Assembly: GCA_031423755.1 (NCBI GenBank)
Contig: JANPGC010000312.1
Coordinates: 1-20,423, forward strand
DNA: 20,423 nucleotides
Source of the DNA: JANMEX01 sp031423755
Lineage (GTDB): Bacteria > Pseudomonadota > Alphaproteobacteria > Rhizobiales > Rhizobiaceae
Direction: 5' to 3'
Position numbers and translations under genes: made by a program. Under the pieces are notes generated by a model. That model was not told the origin of the DNA. It ran no database searches and saw only the letters and a program-made list of their open reading frames with translations. Of this stretch, positions 1-7,342 are shown piece after piece (positions within the stretch are counted from its first letter, which is position 1; every line of letters begins with the position of its first letter).

Positions 1-37
1 GGCGCGCGCAAAGGCATTGTCAGTGCAAACCCACCGG

Positions 38-98
38 ACAGGGTGTGTGGCGATGTCACATGCTTATCTACAGCCAAAGACAGGACCACACACCCTGT
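38..98. repeat. 13-base perfect inverted repeat in ytfQ leader
   Basis: The arm ACAGGGTGTGTGG at 38-50 is exactly complementary to CCACACACCCTGT at 86-98, with 35 bases between them. In RNA this would form a long-looped hairpin, and in DNA it could be a spaced regulator site. The right arm is followed by a mildly pyrimidine-rich run (TTCCCAGTTCTTT), so it could also end a gene lying upstream of the window. Nothing in the sequence decides between these roles. Confidence 0.6.
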
Positions 99-138
99 TT
101 CCCAGTTCTTTGAAATGGCCAGACCGGAAACGGGGCGT

Positions 139-157
139 GGCGCGGAGCAACCGCGCC
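139..157. repeat. GC-rich 7-bp hairpin in ytfQ leader
   Basis: GGCGCGG (139-145) pairs perfectly with CCGCGCC (151-157) around the 5-base loop AGCAA. There is no T-tract after it on either strand, so it is not a typical intrinsic terminator. It lies between the long inverted repeat at 38-98 and the candidate -10 at 213-218. It is therefore either the end of upstream transcription or a DNA/RNA regulatory structure. The role is not known. Confidence 0.45.
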
Positions 158-212
158 TCCAAATGGACAGGACATCTCTTCCTTGTCCAAATCAGAAACT
201 AGCCACTTTACA

Positions 213-218
213 TATAAT
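213..218 (+). promoter_or_regulatory. Candidate -10 box (TATAAT) for ytfQ
   Basis: An exact TATAAT lies in the only AT-rich stretch (about 203-230) upstream of ytfQ, about 70 bases before its start codon. No good -35 sits at the usual 16-18 base spacing (TTGTCC at 183-188 is 24 bases away), which would fit an activator-dependent or weak promoter. The 5-base arms CTAGC (199-203) and GCTAG (228-232) flank it and might be an operator. Low certainty. Confidence 0.3.
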
Positions 219-288
219 ATTACTATTGCTAGCGTTGCCTATCGCCTGCTGGAGGAGAACTGTCAGGCGTTCAAATGGGAGAGACATC

Positions 289-1251
289 ATGAATACGCTT
301 CGTAAACTTGCGCTTGGCGCAAGCATGGCCGCGCTGTTGTCCAGCGCTGCCTTTGCCGACAAACTTGTCATCGGCTTTTCGCAGATCGGTTCGGAATCCG
401 GCTGGCGCGCCGCTGAAACATCCGTGACCAAACAGCAGGCAGAATCGCGTGGCATTGAACTGAAATTCGCCGATGCGCAGCAGAAGCAGGAAAACCAGAT
501 CAAGGCGATCCGCGGCTTTATCGCGCAAGGCGTCAACGCCATTTTGGTCGCGCCGGTAGTCGCGACAGGTTGGGATGAGGTGCTGACCGAAGCCAAGGAA
601 GCCAAGATCCCGGTCATCCTTCTGGATCGCGGCGTCGATGCGCCGGAAGACCTCTATCTGACCTCCGTGGCCTCCGATCAGGTCAAGGAAGGCCGTGTTG
701 CCGGCGAGTGGCTGGTCAAGACCGTCGGCGACAAGGAATGCAAGGTCGTTGAGCTTCAGGGCACAGTTGGTTCGACCCCGGCGATCAACCGCAAGAAGGG
801 CTTTGAAGAGGCTATCGCCGCTCATGCCAACATTTCCATCATCCGCAGCCAGACTGGCGATTTCACCCGCGCCAAGGGCAAGGAAGTGATGGAAGGTTTC
901 CTGAAAGCCGAAAATGGCGGCAAGGGAATCTGCGCCATGTACGCACACAATGATGACATGGCCGTTGGCGGCATTCAGGCCATCAAGGATGCCGGTTTGA
1001 AGCCAGGCACCGACATTCTGGTCGCCTCGATTGACGCTGTGCCGGACATCTTCTCGGCCATGGCCGCAGGCGAAGCCAACGCCACCGTGGAACTGACGCC
1101 AAACATGGCCGGTCCCGCGTTCGATGCACTCGACGCGTTCCTGAAAGATGGCACAATGCCAGCCAAGTTCATCATCACGGAATCCAAGCTCTACACCCCT
1201 GCAGACAATCCGCAGGGTGAATACGAAGCCCGCAAGGGCCTGGGCTACTGA
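289..1251 (+). CDS. ytfQ: Galactofuranose-type sugar ABC transporter, periplasmic binding protein (YtfQ)
   Basis: This 320-residue periplasmic sugar-binding protein delivers sugar to a CUT2 importer. The start at 289 follows GGGAGAG and gives a classic signal peptide, with positive MNTLRK, a hydrophobic core and AxA cleavage after residue 23 (AFA|DKL). The in-frame upstream extension lacks these features. The mature protein carries stretches I recognise from E. coli YtfQ: GFSQIGSESGWRAAET near the N-terminus, QKQENQIKAIRGF, the hinge motif APVVATGW, LLDRG, VELQGTVGS, RSQTGDFTRAKGKEVM, YAHNDDM and VELTPNMAGPAFDAL. The length matches E. coli YtfQ (318 aa). E. coli YtfQ binds galactofuranose and galactose. 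The cargo here is inferred from the similarity, and a related furanose such as arabinofuranose is possible. It is separated from ytfR by a terminator, as expected for a binding protein made in excess. Confidence 0.93.
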   Translation: MNTLRKLALGASMAALLSSAAFADKLVIGFSQIGSESGWRAAETSVTKQQAESRGIELKFADAQQKQENQIKAIRGFIAQGVNAILVAPVVATGWDEVLTEAKEAKIPVILLDRGVDAPEDLYLTSVASDQVKEGRVAGEWLVKTVGDKECKVVELQGTVGSTPAINRKKGFEEAIAAHANISIIRSQTGDFTRAKGKEVMEGFLKAENGGKGICAMYAHNDDMAVGGIQAIKDAGLKPGTDILVASIDAVPDIFSAMAAGEANATVELTPNMAGPAFDALDAFLKDGTMPAKFIITESKLYTPADNPQGEYEARKGLGY

Positions 1252-1260
1252 TCATCCTTG

Positions 1261-1290
1261 CCCGCCGGTCTTTTGTGCCGGCGGGTTTTT
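1261..1290 (+). terminator. Intrinsic terminator/attenuator between ytfQ and ytfR
   Basis: CCCGCCGG (1261-1268) and CCGGCGGG (1278-1285) form a perfect 8-bp GC-rich stem with a 9-base loop, followed directly by TTTTT (1286-1290). This is a textbook Rho-independent terminator placed 9 bases after the ytfQ stop. Partial read-through would give high binding-protein and low membrane-component levels. Confidence 0.88.
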
Positions 1291-1342
1291 CTTGTTCAAA
1301 TTCTCAAAAGCCGTAGCATTGGACATGAACCGGAGGGGTGCC

Positions 1343-2860
1343 ATGCCTGAACCTGAAATTGTCCTGCAAGCCAAAGGCGTCTGCAAATCATTTGCGGGCA
1401 TACCCGCACTAAACAACGTAGAAATCGCCCTTCACGCAGGCGAGGTTCACGCGCTTCTCGGTGAAAATGGTGCAGGCAAGTCCACCCTGATCAAGATTCT
1501 GACGGGTGCCTATCGTCCGGATTCAGGCGAGATTTTTCTCGACGGCCAGCCGGTCAAGCCGCGCGATACGCTACATGCCCAAACTCTCGGCATCGGAACA
1601 GTCTATCAGGAAGTCAATCTCCTGCCGAACATGACAGTGTCGGAAAACCTGTTTGTCGGAAGGCAGCCGACCCGGTTCGGGCTGGTCAACAAGAAAAGTA
1701 TGGACAGCCAGTCCCGCGAAATCCTTAAAAAATACGGTCTTGATCTGGATGTACGGGCTGATCTCGGCAGCTATTCGGTCGCCGTGCAGCAAATTGTTGC
1801 CATTGCGCGGGCGGTCGAATTGTCCGGCAAAGTTCTGGTGCTCGACGAGCCGACTGCAAGTTTGGACCGCCACGAGGTTGACGCGCTGTTTGACGTCGTG
1901 CGGGGCCTGAAGGCACGCGGCATGGCCATCGTGTTCATCACGCATTTTCTGGATCAGGTTTTCGAGTTGGCGGACCGTGTGACGGTGCTGCGCAACGGTT
2001 CGCTTGTGTCCTCGCAGGTCATCCCGAAACTGAGCAGGACAGATGTCGTCCGCATGATGCTAGGCAAGGACGTCATAACATACGGCGCGGCAATTGCAGG
2101 CGACGAACGCGAAACCGGCGACGTGCTGGTGAAATTTGAGAACTTTGGTCTCAGCGGCAAGGTGCGTCCGTTCGGACTGGAAATCCGCAAGGGTGAAGTT
2201 GTCGGCGTGGCTGGCCTTCTGGGTTCTGGCCGCACCGAAATTGCGAGGCTTATGTTCGGCATCGATACGGCAGATGTCGGACAGGCGACTGTTGATGGCA
2301 AGCGCATAGCCCTTCGCCATTCCAGCGACGCGATCGCGCATGGCTTCGGATTTTGCCCCGAAGACCGCAAGGCCGACGGCATATTGGGCGATCTCTCGGT
2401 GCGTGAAAACATCATCATCGCCTTGCAGGGTAGCCTTGGCTGGCACCGCGCACTGAACCATGACGAGCAGTCGGAGATTGCCGAGAAGTTCATTGAGGCG
2501 CTGGATATCCGCGCGGCATCGACCGACATGCCGGTGAAATTCCTTTCGGGCGGCAACCAGCAAAAGGTCATTTTGGCTCGCTGGCTGGCAACTGATCCGC
2601 GCTTCCTCATTCTGGATGAGCCAACGCGTGGCATTGACGTCGGCGCGCATGCGGAAATCGTCCGCATGATCAACAGGCTGCGCGACGATGGTCTGGCGCT
2701 GGTCGTCATTTCCTCCGAACTCGATGAAATCGTTGCTTACAGTTCGCGCGTTGTCGTGATGCGCGACCGCGAGATGGTGGCCGAATTGCGTGGCGATCTG
2801 ATCTCACCGGCGACAATTGTTCAGGCCATTGCCGCCCAACCCGAGAGCATCCCTGCATGA
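1343..2860 (+). CDS. ytfR: Galactofuranose-type ABC transporter, duplicated ATP-binding protein (YtfR)
   Basis: This 505-residue cytoplasmic ATPase energises the importer and has two fused ABC domains (E. coli YtfR has 500 aa). The start at 1343 is preceded by GGAGGGG at good spacing; an ATG at 1325 is in frame but sits upstream of that ribosome site. In domain 1, Walker A is GENGAGKST (40-48) and Walker B is VLVLDEP (164-170), but the signature is degenerate (YSVAVQQ, about 144-150). In domain 2 the P-loop is degenerate (GLLGSGRTE, 291-299) while the signature LSGGNQQ (401-407) and Walker B FLILDEP (421-427) are intact. This asymmetry is normal for CUT2 (RbsA/MglA-type) ATPases. The stop overlaps the start of the first permease gene by 4 bases. 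Confidence 0.93.
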   Translation: MPEPEIVLQAKGVCKSFAGIPALNNVEIALHAGEVHALLGENGAGKSTLIKILTGAYRPDSGEIFLDGQPVKPRDTLHAQTLGIGTVYQEVNLLPNMTVSENLFVGRQPTRFGLVNKKSMDSQSREILKKYGLDLDVRADLGSYSVAVQQIVAIARAVELSGKVLVLDEPTASLDRHEVDALFDVVRGLKARGMAIVFITHFLDQVFELADRVTVLRNGSLVSSQVIPKLSRTDVVRMMLGKDVITYGAAIAGDERETGDVLVKFENFGLSGKVRPFGLEIRKGEVVGVAGLLGSGRTEIARLMFGIDTADVGQATVDGKRIALRHSSDAIAHGFGFCPEDRKADGILGDLSVRENIIIALQGSLGWHRALNHDEQSEIAEKFIEALDIRAASTDMPVKFLSGGNQQKVILARWLATDPRFLILDEPTRGIDVGAHAEIVRMINRLRDDGLALVVISSELDEIVAYSSRVVVMRDREMVAELRGDLISPATIVQAIAAQPESIPA

Positions 2861-3864
2861 ACCGCTTAGGTCTCGCCCGCCTCGTCAATCCGCAAACGAT
2901 TGCTCTGATTGGCGTCTTGATTTTCAACTGGCTGCTGTTCCCCGGCTTCTTCAATGTCACATGGCAGGACGGGCGTCTTTTCGGCAGTGTCATCGACGTC
3001 ATCAACCGCGGCGCGCCGGTTGCGATCCTCGCCATCGGCATGACGGCTGTTATCGCGACCAAGGGCGTTGATCTCTCTGTTGGCGCGGTCATGGCCGTTG
3101 CAGGCGCGGTCGCGGCGACGTTTGTCGAATCCGGCCAGCCGCTTGCCGTGGTCGTCGGCGCGGCCTTGATCATCGGGTTGGTCTGCGGCCTCTGGAATGG
3201 GTTGCTCGTCGCAGTATTCGATATCCAGCCGATCATTGCCACTCTGGTGCTGATGGTCGCCGGACGCGGCATCGCACAGCTGATCACCGAAGGGTCAATC
3301 GTGACCTTCAGCGATCCGGGCCTGATCTTTATCGGAACCGGCTCGCTTGCAGGAATGCCGATGGCAGCGGTGATCGCGGCTGCCTTGCTCGTCATCGCGC
3401 ATCTTTTGGTCCGAAAGACCGCGCTTGGGCTTTTCATCGAAGCCGTTGGCGTCAACCGGTCCGCCGCTACTTACGCGGGCCTGCGCAGCAAGGCTCTTTT
3501 GATCGCCATCTACGCCTTCAGCGGCCTGTGCGCAGCCATCGCCGGCATCATCGCGGCCGCCGATATCCGCGGCGCAGATGCCAACAATGCCGGTCTGTGG
3601 CTCGAGTTGGACGCAATCCTAGCGGTGGTCATTGGCGGCACGTCGCTCCTCGGCGGGCGGTTTTCCATTCCACTGTCTGTTCTGGGGGCCGTTATCATTC
3701 AGGCGATGAACACGGGGATATTGGTCTCCGGCTTCCGGCCCGAGTTCAATCTGATCGTCAAGGCCGGTGTGATCATCCTCATCCTTGTCATCCAGTCGCC
3801 CAAAGCCGGAAAACTATTCAATTTCAACTTTCCAGCTTTGCTAAAGGGTCGGACAGCGCCATGA
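2857..3864 (+). CDS. ytfT: Galactofuranose-type ABC transporter permease 1 (YtfT)
   Basis: This inner-membrane permease has 335 residues (E. coli YtfT 341). It is rich in long hydrophobic segments, consistent with the 8-10 transmembrane helices of the branched-chain/CUT2 permease family. The family motif GVDLSVGAVMAVAGAV lies near residues 68-83, and the cytoplasmic coupling-loop region reads EAVGVNRSAATYAGLRSK. VIGGTSLLGGRFS near 256-268 is the typical conserved patch. ATGA overlap with ytfR implies translational coupling. It pairs with the next permease to form a heterodimeric pore, as in E. coli YtfT/YjfF. Confidence 0.9.
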   Translation: MNRLGLARLVNPQTIALIGVLIFNWLLFPGFFNVTWQDGRLFGSVIDVINRGAPVAILAIGMTAVIATKGVDLSVGAVMAVAGAVAATFVESGQPLAVVVGAALIIGLVCGLWNGLLVAVFDIQPIIATLVLMVAGRGIAQLITEGSIVTFSDPGLIFIGTGSLAGMPMAAVIAAALLVIAHLLVRKTALGLFIEAVGVNRSAATYAGLRSKALLIAIYAFSGLCAAIAGIIAAADIRGADANNAGLWLELDAILAVVIGGTSLLGGRFSIPLSVLGAVIIQAMNTGILVSGFRPEFNLIVKAGVIILILVIQSPKAGKLFNFNFPALLKGRTAP

Positions 3865-4844
3865 ACCCGAGATTTCGTCCGCTTGCAGCGACCGCGATAA
3901 TTTTCCTCATCGCCTATGGCGTCTGCGTGTTTCAGTTTCCGGCCATGTGGTCGACGCGCGTGCTCGGCAACTTCCTGACGGACAACGCTTTCCTCGGCAT
4001 CGCTGCCGTTGGCACAACCTTTGTCATTCTATCCGGCGGCATTGATCTTTCTGTCGGGGCGGTGATTGGTTTCACGGGCGTGCTGTTGGCGATCCTGATT
4101 TCCTGGCTTGGCGTGCACCCGCTGTTTGCATTTGTCATAGTGCTCATCGTTGCTGCAGGATTTGGCGCAGCGATGGGAGCCGTGATTCACTTCCTTGAAG
4201 TGCCGCCGTTCATCGTCACTTTGGCGGGAATGTTTCTTGCGCGCGGCGCAGCCTCCGTGTTGACGCAGGATTCCATCCCGATTGACCATTCATTCTATGA
4301 CGCTGTTTCCACTTTTTACCTGAAAATGCCCGGCGGCGGGCGCATAAGCCTGATCGGTGGTACGATGGTGCTGATATTTGTCATCGGTGCAATCATCGCG
4401 CACCGGACAAAGTTCGGCTCCTACGTTTATGCCCTCGGTGGCAACGCCAATTCCGCGTCTCTCATGGGTGTGCCGGTCGGCAGAACCACGATCAACGTCT
4501 ACGCAGTCGCCAGCTTTTTGAGTGGAATGGCCGGAATTGTGTTTTCGCTCTACACGTCCGCAGGCTATCCACTCGCGGCGGTCGGCGTTGAGCTTGATTC
4601 GATTGCCGCCGTGGTCATCGGCGGCACGCTGCTGACGGGCGGGTATGGTTTCATGTTCGGGACATTCATAGGCGTGATGTTGCAAGGCCTGGTGCAGACT
4701 TACATCGTGTTTGACGGCACCCTCTCCAGCTGGTGGACCAAGATTGTCATCGGCGCGCTGCTGTTTGTATTCATCATTCTCCAGCGCCTTGTCTTTTCGA
4801 CATCGACACCAAGGTTCTTCCGGTTTCGGAAACGGGAAGCATGA
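3861..4844 (+). CDS. yjfF: Galactofuranose-type ABC transporter permease 2 (YjfF)
   Basis: This is the second inner-membrane permease of the importer, at 327 residues (E. coli YjfF 331). The start at 3861 overlaps the ytfT stop (ATGA) and follows AAGGG; the longer upstream reading frame lies inside ytfT and is not hydrophobic. Recognisable CUT2 permease features are GGIDLSVGAVIGFTGV, the loop YALGGNANSASLMGVPVG, and VVIGGTLLTGGYG near the C-terminus, with hydrophobic helices between. The gene ends in another ATGA overlap with the GntR regulator, so transporter and regulator share one message. Confidence 0.9.
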   Translation: MNPRFRPLAATAIIFLIAYGVCVFQFPAMWSTRVLGNFLTDNAFLGIAAVGTTFVILSGGIDLSVGAVIGFTGVLLAILISWLGVHPLFAFVIVLIVAAGFGAAMGAVIHFLEVPPFIVTLAGMFLARGAASVLTQDSIPIDHSFYDAVSTFYLKMPGGGRISLIGGTMVLIFVIGAIIAHRTKFGSYVYALGGNANSASLMGVPVGRTTINVYAVASFLSGMAGIVFSLYTSAGYPLAAVGVELDSIAAVVIGGTLLTGGYGFMFGTFIGVMLQGLVQTYIVFDGTLSSWWTKIVIGALLFVFIILQRLVFSTSTPRFFRFRKREA

Positions 4845-5572
4845 GCGAACCAGGCAGTCTGCTCCGCAATCTGACCGGGCGGGCGACAGCGCGAAATTTC
4901 CATTCCTATGTCATCTCCGAGATCGGAATTGGCATTGTGTCAGGCCGTTTTCCGGTCGGGTCTGTCTTGCCGAATGACGCATTGATGATGGTTCAGTACG
5001 GAGTCTCGCGAACGGTCCTGCGTGAAGCGCTGAAGACGCTTGAGGCAAAAGGGCTGGTCGAGGCCAAGCCGAAGGTCGGCACACGGGTCTCGCCGCGCAG
5101 CCGCTGGAACCTGTTTGATGCGCAGGTGCTTGCCTGGCATTTCAACGCCGGCCCTGATCAGGCATTTCTGGCAAGCCTTGCAGACATCCGCGTGGCGTTG
5201 GAAACAAAGGCGGTAGAACTAGCCGCGCTGCGTCGTTCGGCAGATCACGTGCGCACGATGCACTATTGGGTGAACCAGATGGAAAATTCAGTCGACTCGA
5301 CGGAGAATTTCGCGCTCGCCGATCTTGAACTGCATCGCACAATTGCCGAGGCATCGCAGAACCCGTTCATGCGCTCCATCGGCGGCATCGTCGAGCTTTC
5401 GCTGGCGACGACGTTCAAAGATACGCCACCGGAGGCCAGGCAGGCCCTGTTTGAAACAGCGGTCAATGTGCATCGCGAGATCGTACTCGCCATCGAAGCC
5501 CGTGATCCGGATGCAGCGCATCGTGCCATGCGACAGGCCATTCAAGGTTCAATTGGTGGCGATAAGATTTGA
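4841..5572 (+). CDS. GntR family (FadR subfamily, FCD domain) transcriptional regulator
   Basis: This 243-residue DNA-binding regulator is translationally coupled to the last transporter gene by an ATGA overlap. The N-terminal winged helix-turn-helix (about 20-85) has the GntR signature region, with SGRFPVGSVLPNDALM, YGVSRTVLREALKTLEAKGLVE and the wing PKVGTRVSPR. The C-terminal helical FCD domain (about 105-235) carries candidate metal or ligand residues D161 and H165 in DLELHRTI, and H211 in NVHREIV. A final histidine often seen in FCD proteins is not obvious. From its position it probably controls the sugar importer in response to the sugar or a derived acid. FadR-subfamily members commonly bind sugar acids and other carboxylates. 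The effector is not known. Confidence 0.88.
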   Translation: MSEPGSLLRNLTGRATARNFHSYVISEIGIGIVSGRFPVGSVLPNDALMMVQYGVSRTVLREALKTLEAKGLVEAKPKVGTRVSPRSRWNLFDAQVLAWHFNAGPDQAFLASLADIRVALETKAVELAALRRSADHVRTMHYWVNQMENSVDSTENFALADLELHRTIAEASQNPFMRSIGGIVELSLATTFKDTPPEARQALFETAVNVHREIVLAIEARDPDAAHRAMRQAIQGSIGGDKI

Positions 5573-5584
5573 TGCTGGCGCCTT

Positions 5585-5600
5585 CAGCGTTATGACGCTG
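5585..5600. terminator. Possible bidirectional hairpin between convergent genes
   Basis: CAGCGT (5585-5590) and ACGCTG (5595-5600) form a perfect 6-bp stem with the loop TATG. It lies across the 17-base gap where the GntR gene (+) and the CoA-transferase gene (-) converge, and it overlaps the last codons of the latter. No T-tract follows on either strand, so it would be a weak or Rho-assisted terminator at best. Confidence 0.35.
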
Positions 5601-6783
5601 GCTGCATGAATTCCGCCAATATCGCCTTTGTATGTTCGCCAATCATAGGTGCAGCGCGGCTGCGATGCGGCCGGACGCCGTTGATTGTAATCGGGCAGGC
5701 CGTCGTGCGCACAAGCGTGCCGTCGTCGCGTGACACGGTCTGCAACATGTCGAGCCGCTTGAATGCCTCGCTCTCCATCATTGACGGCCAATCCAGAACC
5801 TCGGCGCACCACACATCAGCTGCCTGAAGAATTGCCAGCCAATGCGCCAATGGCTTGGATTTCAAATAATCTGCAATCATCCGCTTGATTGGATCGCGCG
5901 CCGTGAAGGCATCCTTTGCGGCAAGTCCTTCGATGGAAGGAAGACCGATAAGGTTCCCCAGCCGGTCGAGCGGCGTCATGGCCAGCGCCAGCCAGCCGTC
6001 GGCGCATTGATAAACGCCGTATGGCGCAGAGAGATAGGCGTGAGCGTTGCGAAATTCCGAGCGAGCAGGAATACGTCCGCCATCATTCAAATGCGTCGTC
6101 AGAACCTCAAACTGAAAGTCGAGCAGCGCCTCCAAAAGGCTGGTCTCAACATGCGCACCCTTGCCGGTGCGGCCGCGCCGGACGAGACCAGCAAGCAGGC
6201 CTTGGACAATTGCATTGCCAGCCAAGAGATCCGCGACTGCCAATCCGAATGGTACCGGGCCCTGATCGGCGTCACCATTCAGCCACATCAATCCGGAGCG
6301 CGCCTGTGCCAACAAATCCTGCCCCGGCAGGTCACGCCAAGGCCCATCGCTTCCGTAACCGGTTATGGACGCGTAGACGATGCCCGGATTGATCGCACGA
6401 ACAGTTTCATAGTCGAGCCCCAGCCGCTCGATCACGCCGGGGCGGAAATTCTGGATGATGACGTCAGCTTTTGCGACGAGCTTGCGAATGGAACCCAGAT
6501 CATCAGGATTTTTGAAGTCCGCGGCAAAGCTCTCCTTGCCCCGGTTGATGGCGTGGAAGAGCGTTGAATCCCCGCCGATTTCGGTGTCCGTCAAATACAG
6601 CCGTCTGCAAAGGTCACCGCCATCCGGCCGCTCGATCTTGATAACCCGCGCGCCAAGATCTCCTAATCTCAAGGCAGCAAACGGGCCTGACAGAAATTGC
6701 GCCATGTCAAGAACAAGTATGCCGTCCAGCAAGGCCGCACTGTCATTGGCCTCGCGCGCCTGCTCCGCCTGTTGTTGCATCAT
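5590..6783 (-). CDS. CaiB/BaiF family III CoA transferase
   Basis: This 397-residue cytoplasmic enzyme of the family III acyl-CoA:carboxylate CoA-transferases moves CoA between carboxylic acids through an aspartyl-CoA thioester. Family hallmarks are VLDMAQFLSGPFAA near the N-terminus, GARVIKIERP.GGD (45-57), NRGK.S (80-85), ADVIIQNFRPGVIERLGLDY (106-125), ITGYG..GP, and the proposed catalytic Asp156 in GQDLLAQA, aligned with Asp169 of formyl-CoA transferase. The length is typical (about 400). It is the last gene of the minus-strand unit, and its ATG follows the TGA of the MaoC gene with no gap. The first two codons are both Met (6783 or 6780). The substrate is unknown. With the neighbouring MaoC proteins it suggests activation of a hydroxy- or unsaturated acid. 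Confidence 0.88.
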   Translation of the reverse strand: MMQQQAEQAREANDSAALLDGILVLDMAQFLSGPFAALRLGDLGARVIKIERPDGGDLCRRLYLTDTEIGGDSTLFHAINRGKESFAADFKNPDDLGSIRKLVAKADVIIQNFRPGVIERLGLDYETVRAINPGIVYASITGYGSDGPWRDLPGQDLLAQARSGLMWLNGDADQGPVPFGLAVADLLAGNAIVQGLLAGLVRRGRTGKGAHVETSLLEALLDFQFEVLTTHLNDGGRIPARSEFRNAHAYLSAPYGVYQCADGWLALAMTPLDRLGNLIGLPSIEGLAAKDAFTARDPIKRMIADYLKSKPLAHWLAILQAADVWCAEVLDWPSMMESEAFKRLDMLQTVSRDDGTLVRTTACPITINGVRPHRSRAAPMIGEHTKAILAEFMQPAS

Positions 6784-7338
6784 TCAGCCTTCCCTTGGCG
6801 CGAAATTGGACGGGTCGTGGTACCGCACGGTCTGCAAATGCTCGCAGTAAAGCACCAGTTCGCCTTCGCCCTTGAACACTTCGTAAGACGCCTTGGTCAG
6901 GCCCATGTCCTTGTATTTTGGCTCTTTGGAAAGGTTGGTGCGGATCGTGTAAATCGTGTCGCCGATGAACGTCGGCTTGATAAAGCGGAGCTTGTCATAG
7001 CCATAGGAAAACGCGTTCACACAGTTGGTCGCAACCAAGCCAAGACCAGCGGAGAACACGAACGCACCGGCCACAAGCCGTTTGCCGAAAATACCCTCGC
7101 GCTCGGCAAACATCTGGTCGCCGACGTAGGGGTGCATATCGAGCACCAGTGCATTGAACTGCATGGACTCGCCTTCCGAAATGGTCCGGCGCAGCGAGCG
7201 GATTTTGTGGCCGACCGCGAAGTCCTCGTAGAACCAATTTTCCGCATTCCACACAGGTAGTGCCGCGTGCGCTTCCGGCATGTCGTTCGGGTGCGTCGAA
7301 TGAACGCCAACTGTGGGCGCGAAAGCGGGGGCAGCCAT
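6784..7338 (-). CDS. MaoC-fold dehydratase-like protein lacking the hydratase His
   Basis: This is a 184-residue hot-dog-fold protein of the MaoC dehydratase family. I chose the start at 7338 because GGAGG, inside the last codons of the amidohydrolase gene, precedes it by about 10 bases; another ATG lies at 7281. It shares the core FSYGYDKLRFIKP..IGDTI (110-127) with the second MaoC protein of the window (16178-16642), so the two are paralogues. In the segment equivalent to the hydratase-2 motif (G-D-x-N-P-x-H) it reads LDMHPYV (66-72). The Asp (D67) and Pro (P70) are kept, but the catalytic His position is Val72. It may therefore have altered chemistry, be a binding or partner subunit, or use H69. 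It sits between a lactonase and a CoA transferase in one operon. Confidence 0.8.
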   Translation of the reverse strand: MAAPAFAPTVGVHSTHPNDMPEAHAALPVWNAENWFYEDFAVGHKIRSLRRTISEGESMQFNALVLDMHPYVGDQMFAEREGIFGKRLVAGAFVFSAGLGLVATNCVNAFSYGYDKLRFIKPTFIGDTIYTIRTNLSKEPKYKDMGLTKASYEVFKGEGELVLYCEHLQTVRYHDPSNFAPREG

Positions 7339-7342
7339 GTTG

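Noticed and set aside
43..288. In-frame N-terminal extension of YtfQ from an ATG at 43
   Set aside because: The extension is not family-like, crosses the inverted repeat and AT-rich promoter-like region, and would bury a perfect signal peptide starting at 289.
1954..2709. 251-residue minus-strand open frame inside ytfR (similar cases at 271-948, 2706-3455 and, on the + strand, 5842-6567)
   Set aside because: They are antisense to well-supported genes, rich in Arg/Ser/Pro as expected for shadow frames, and have no family motifs.
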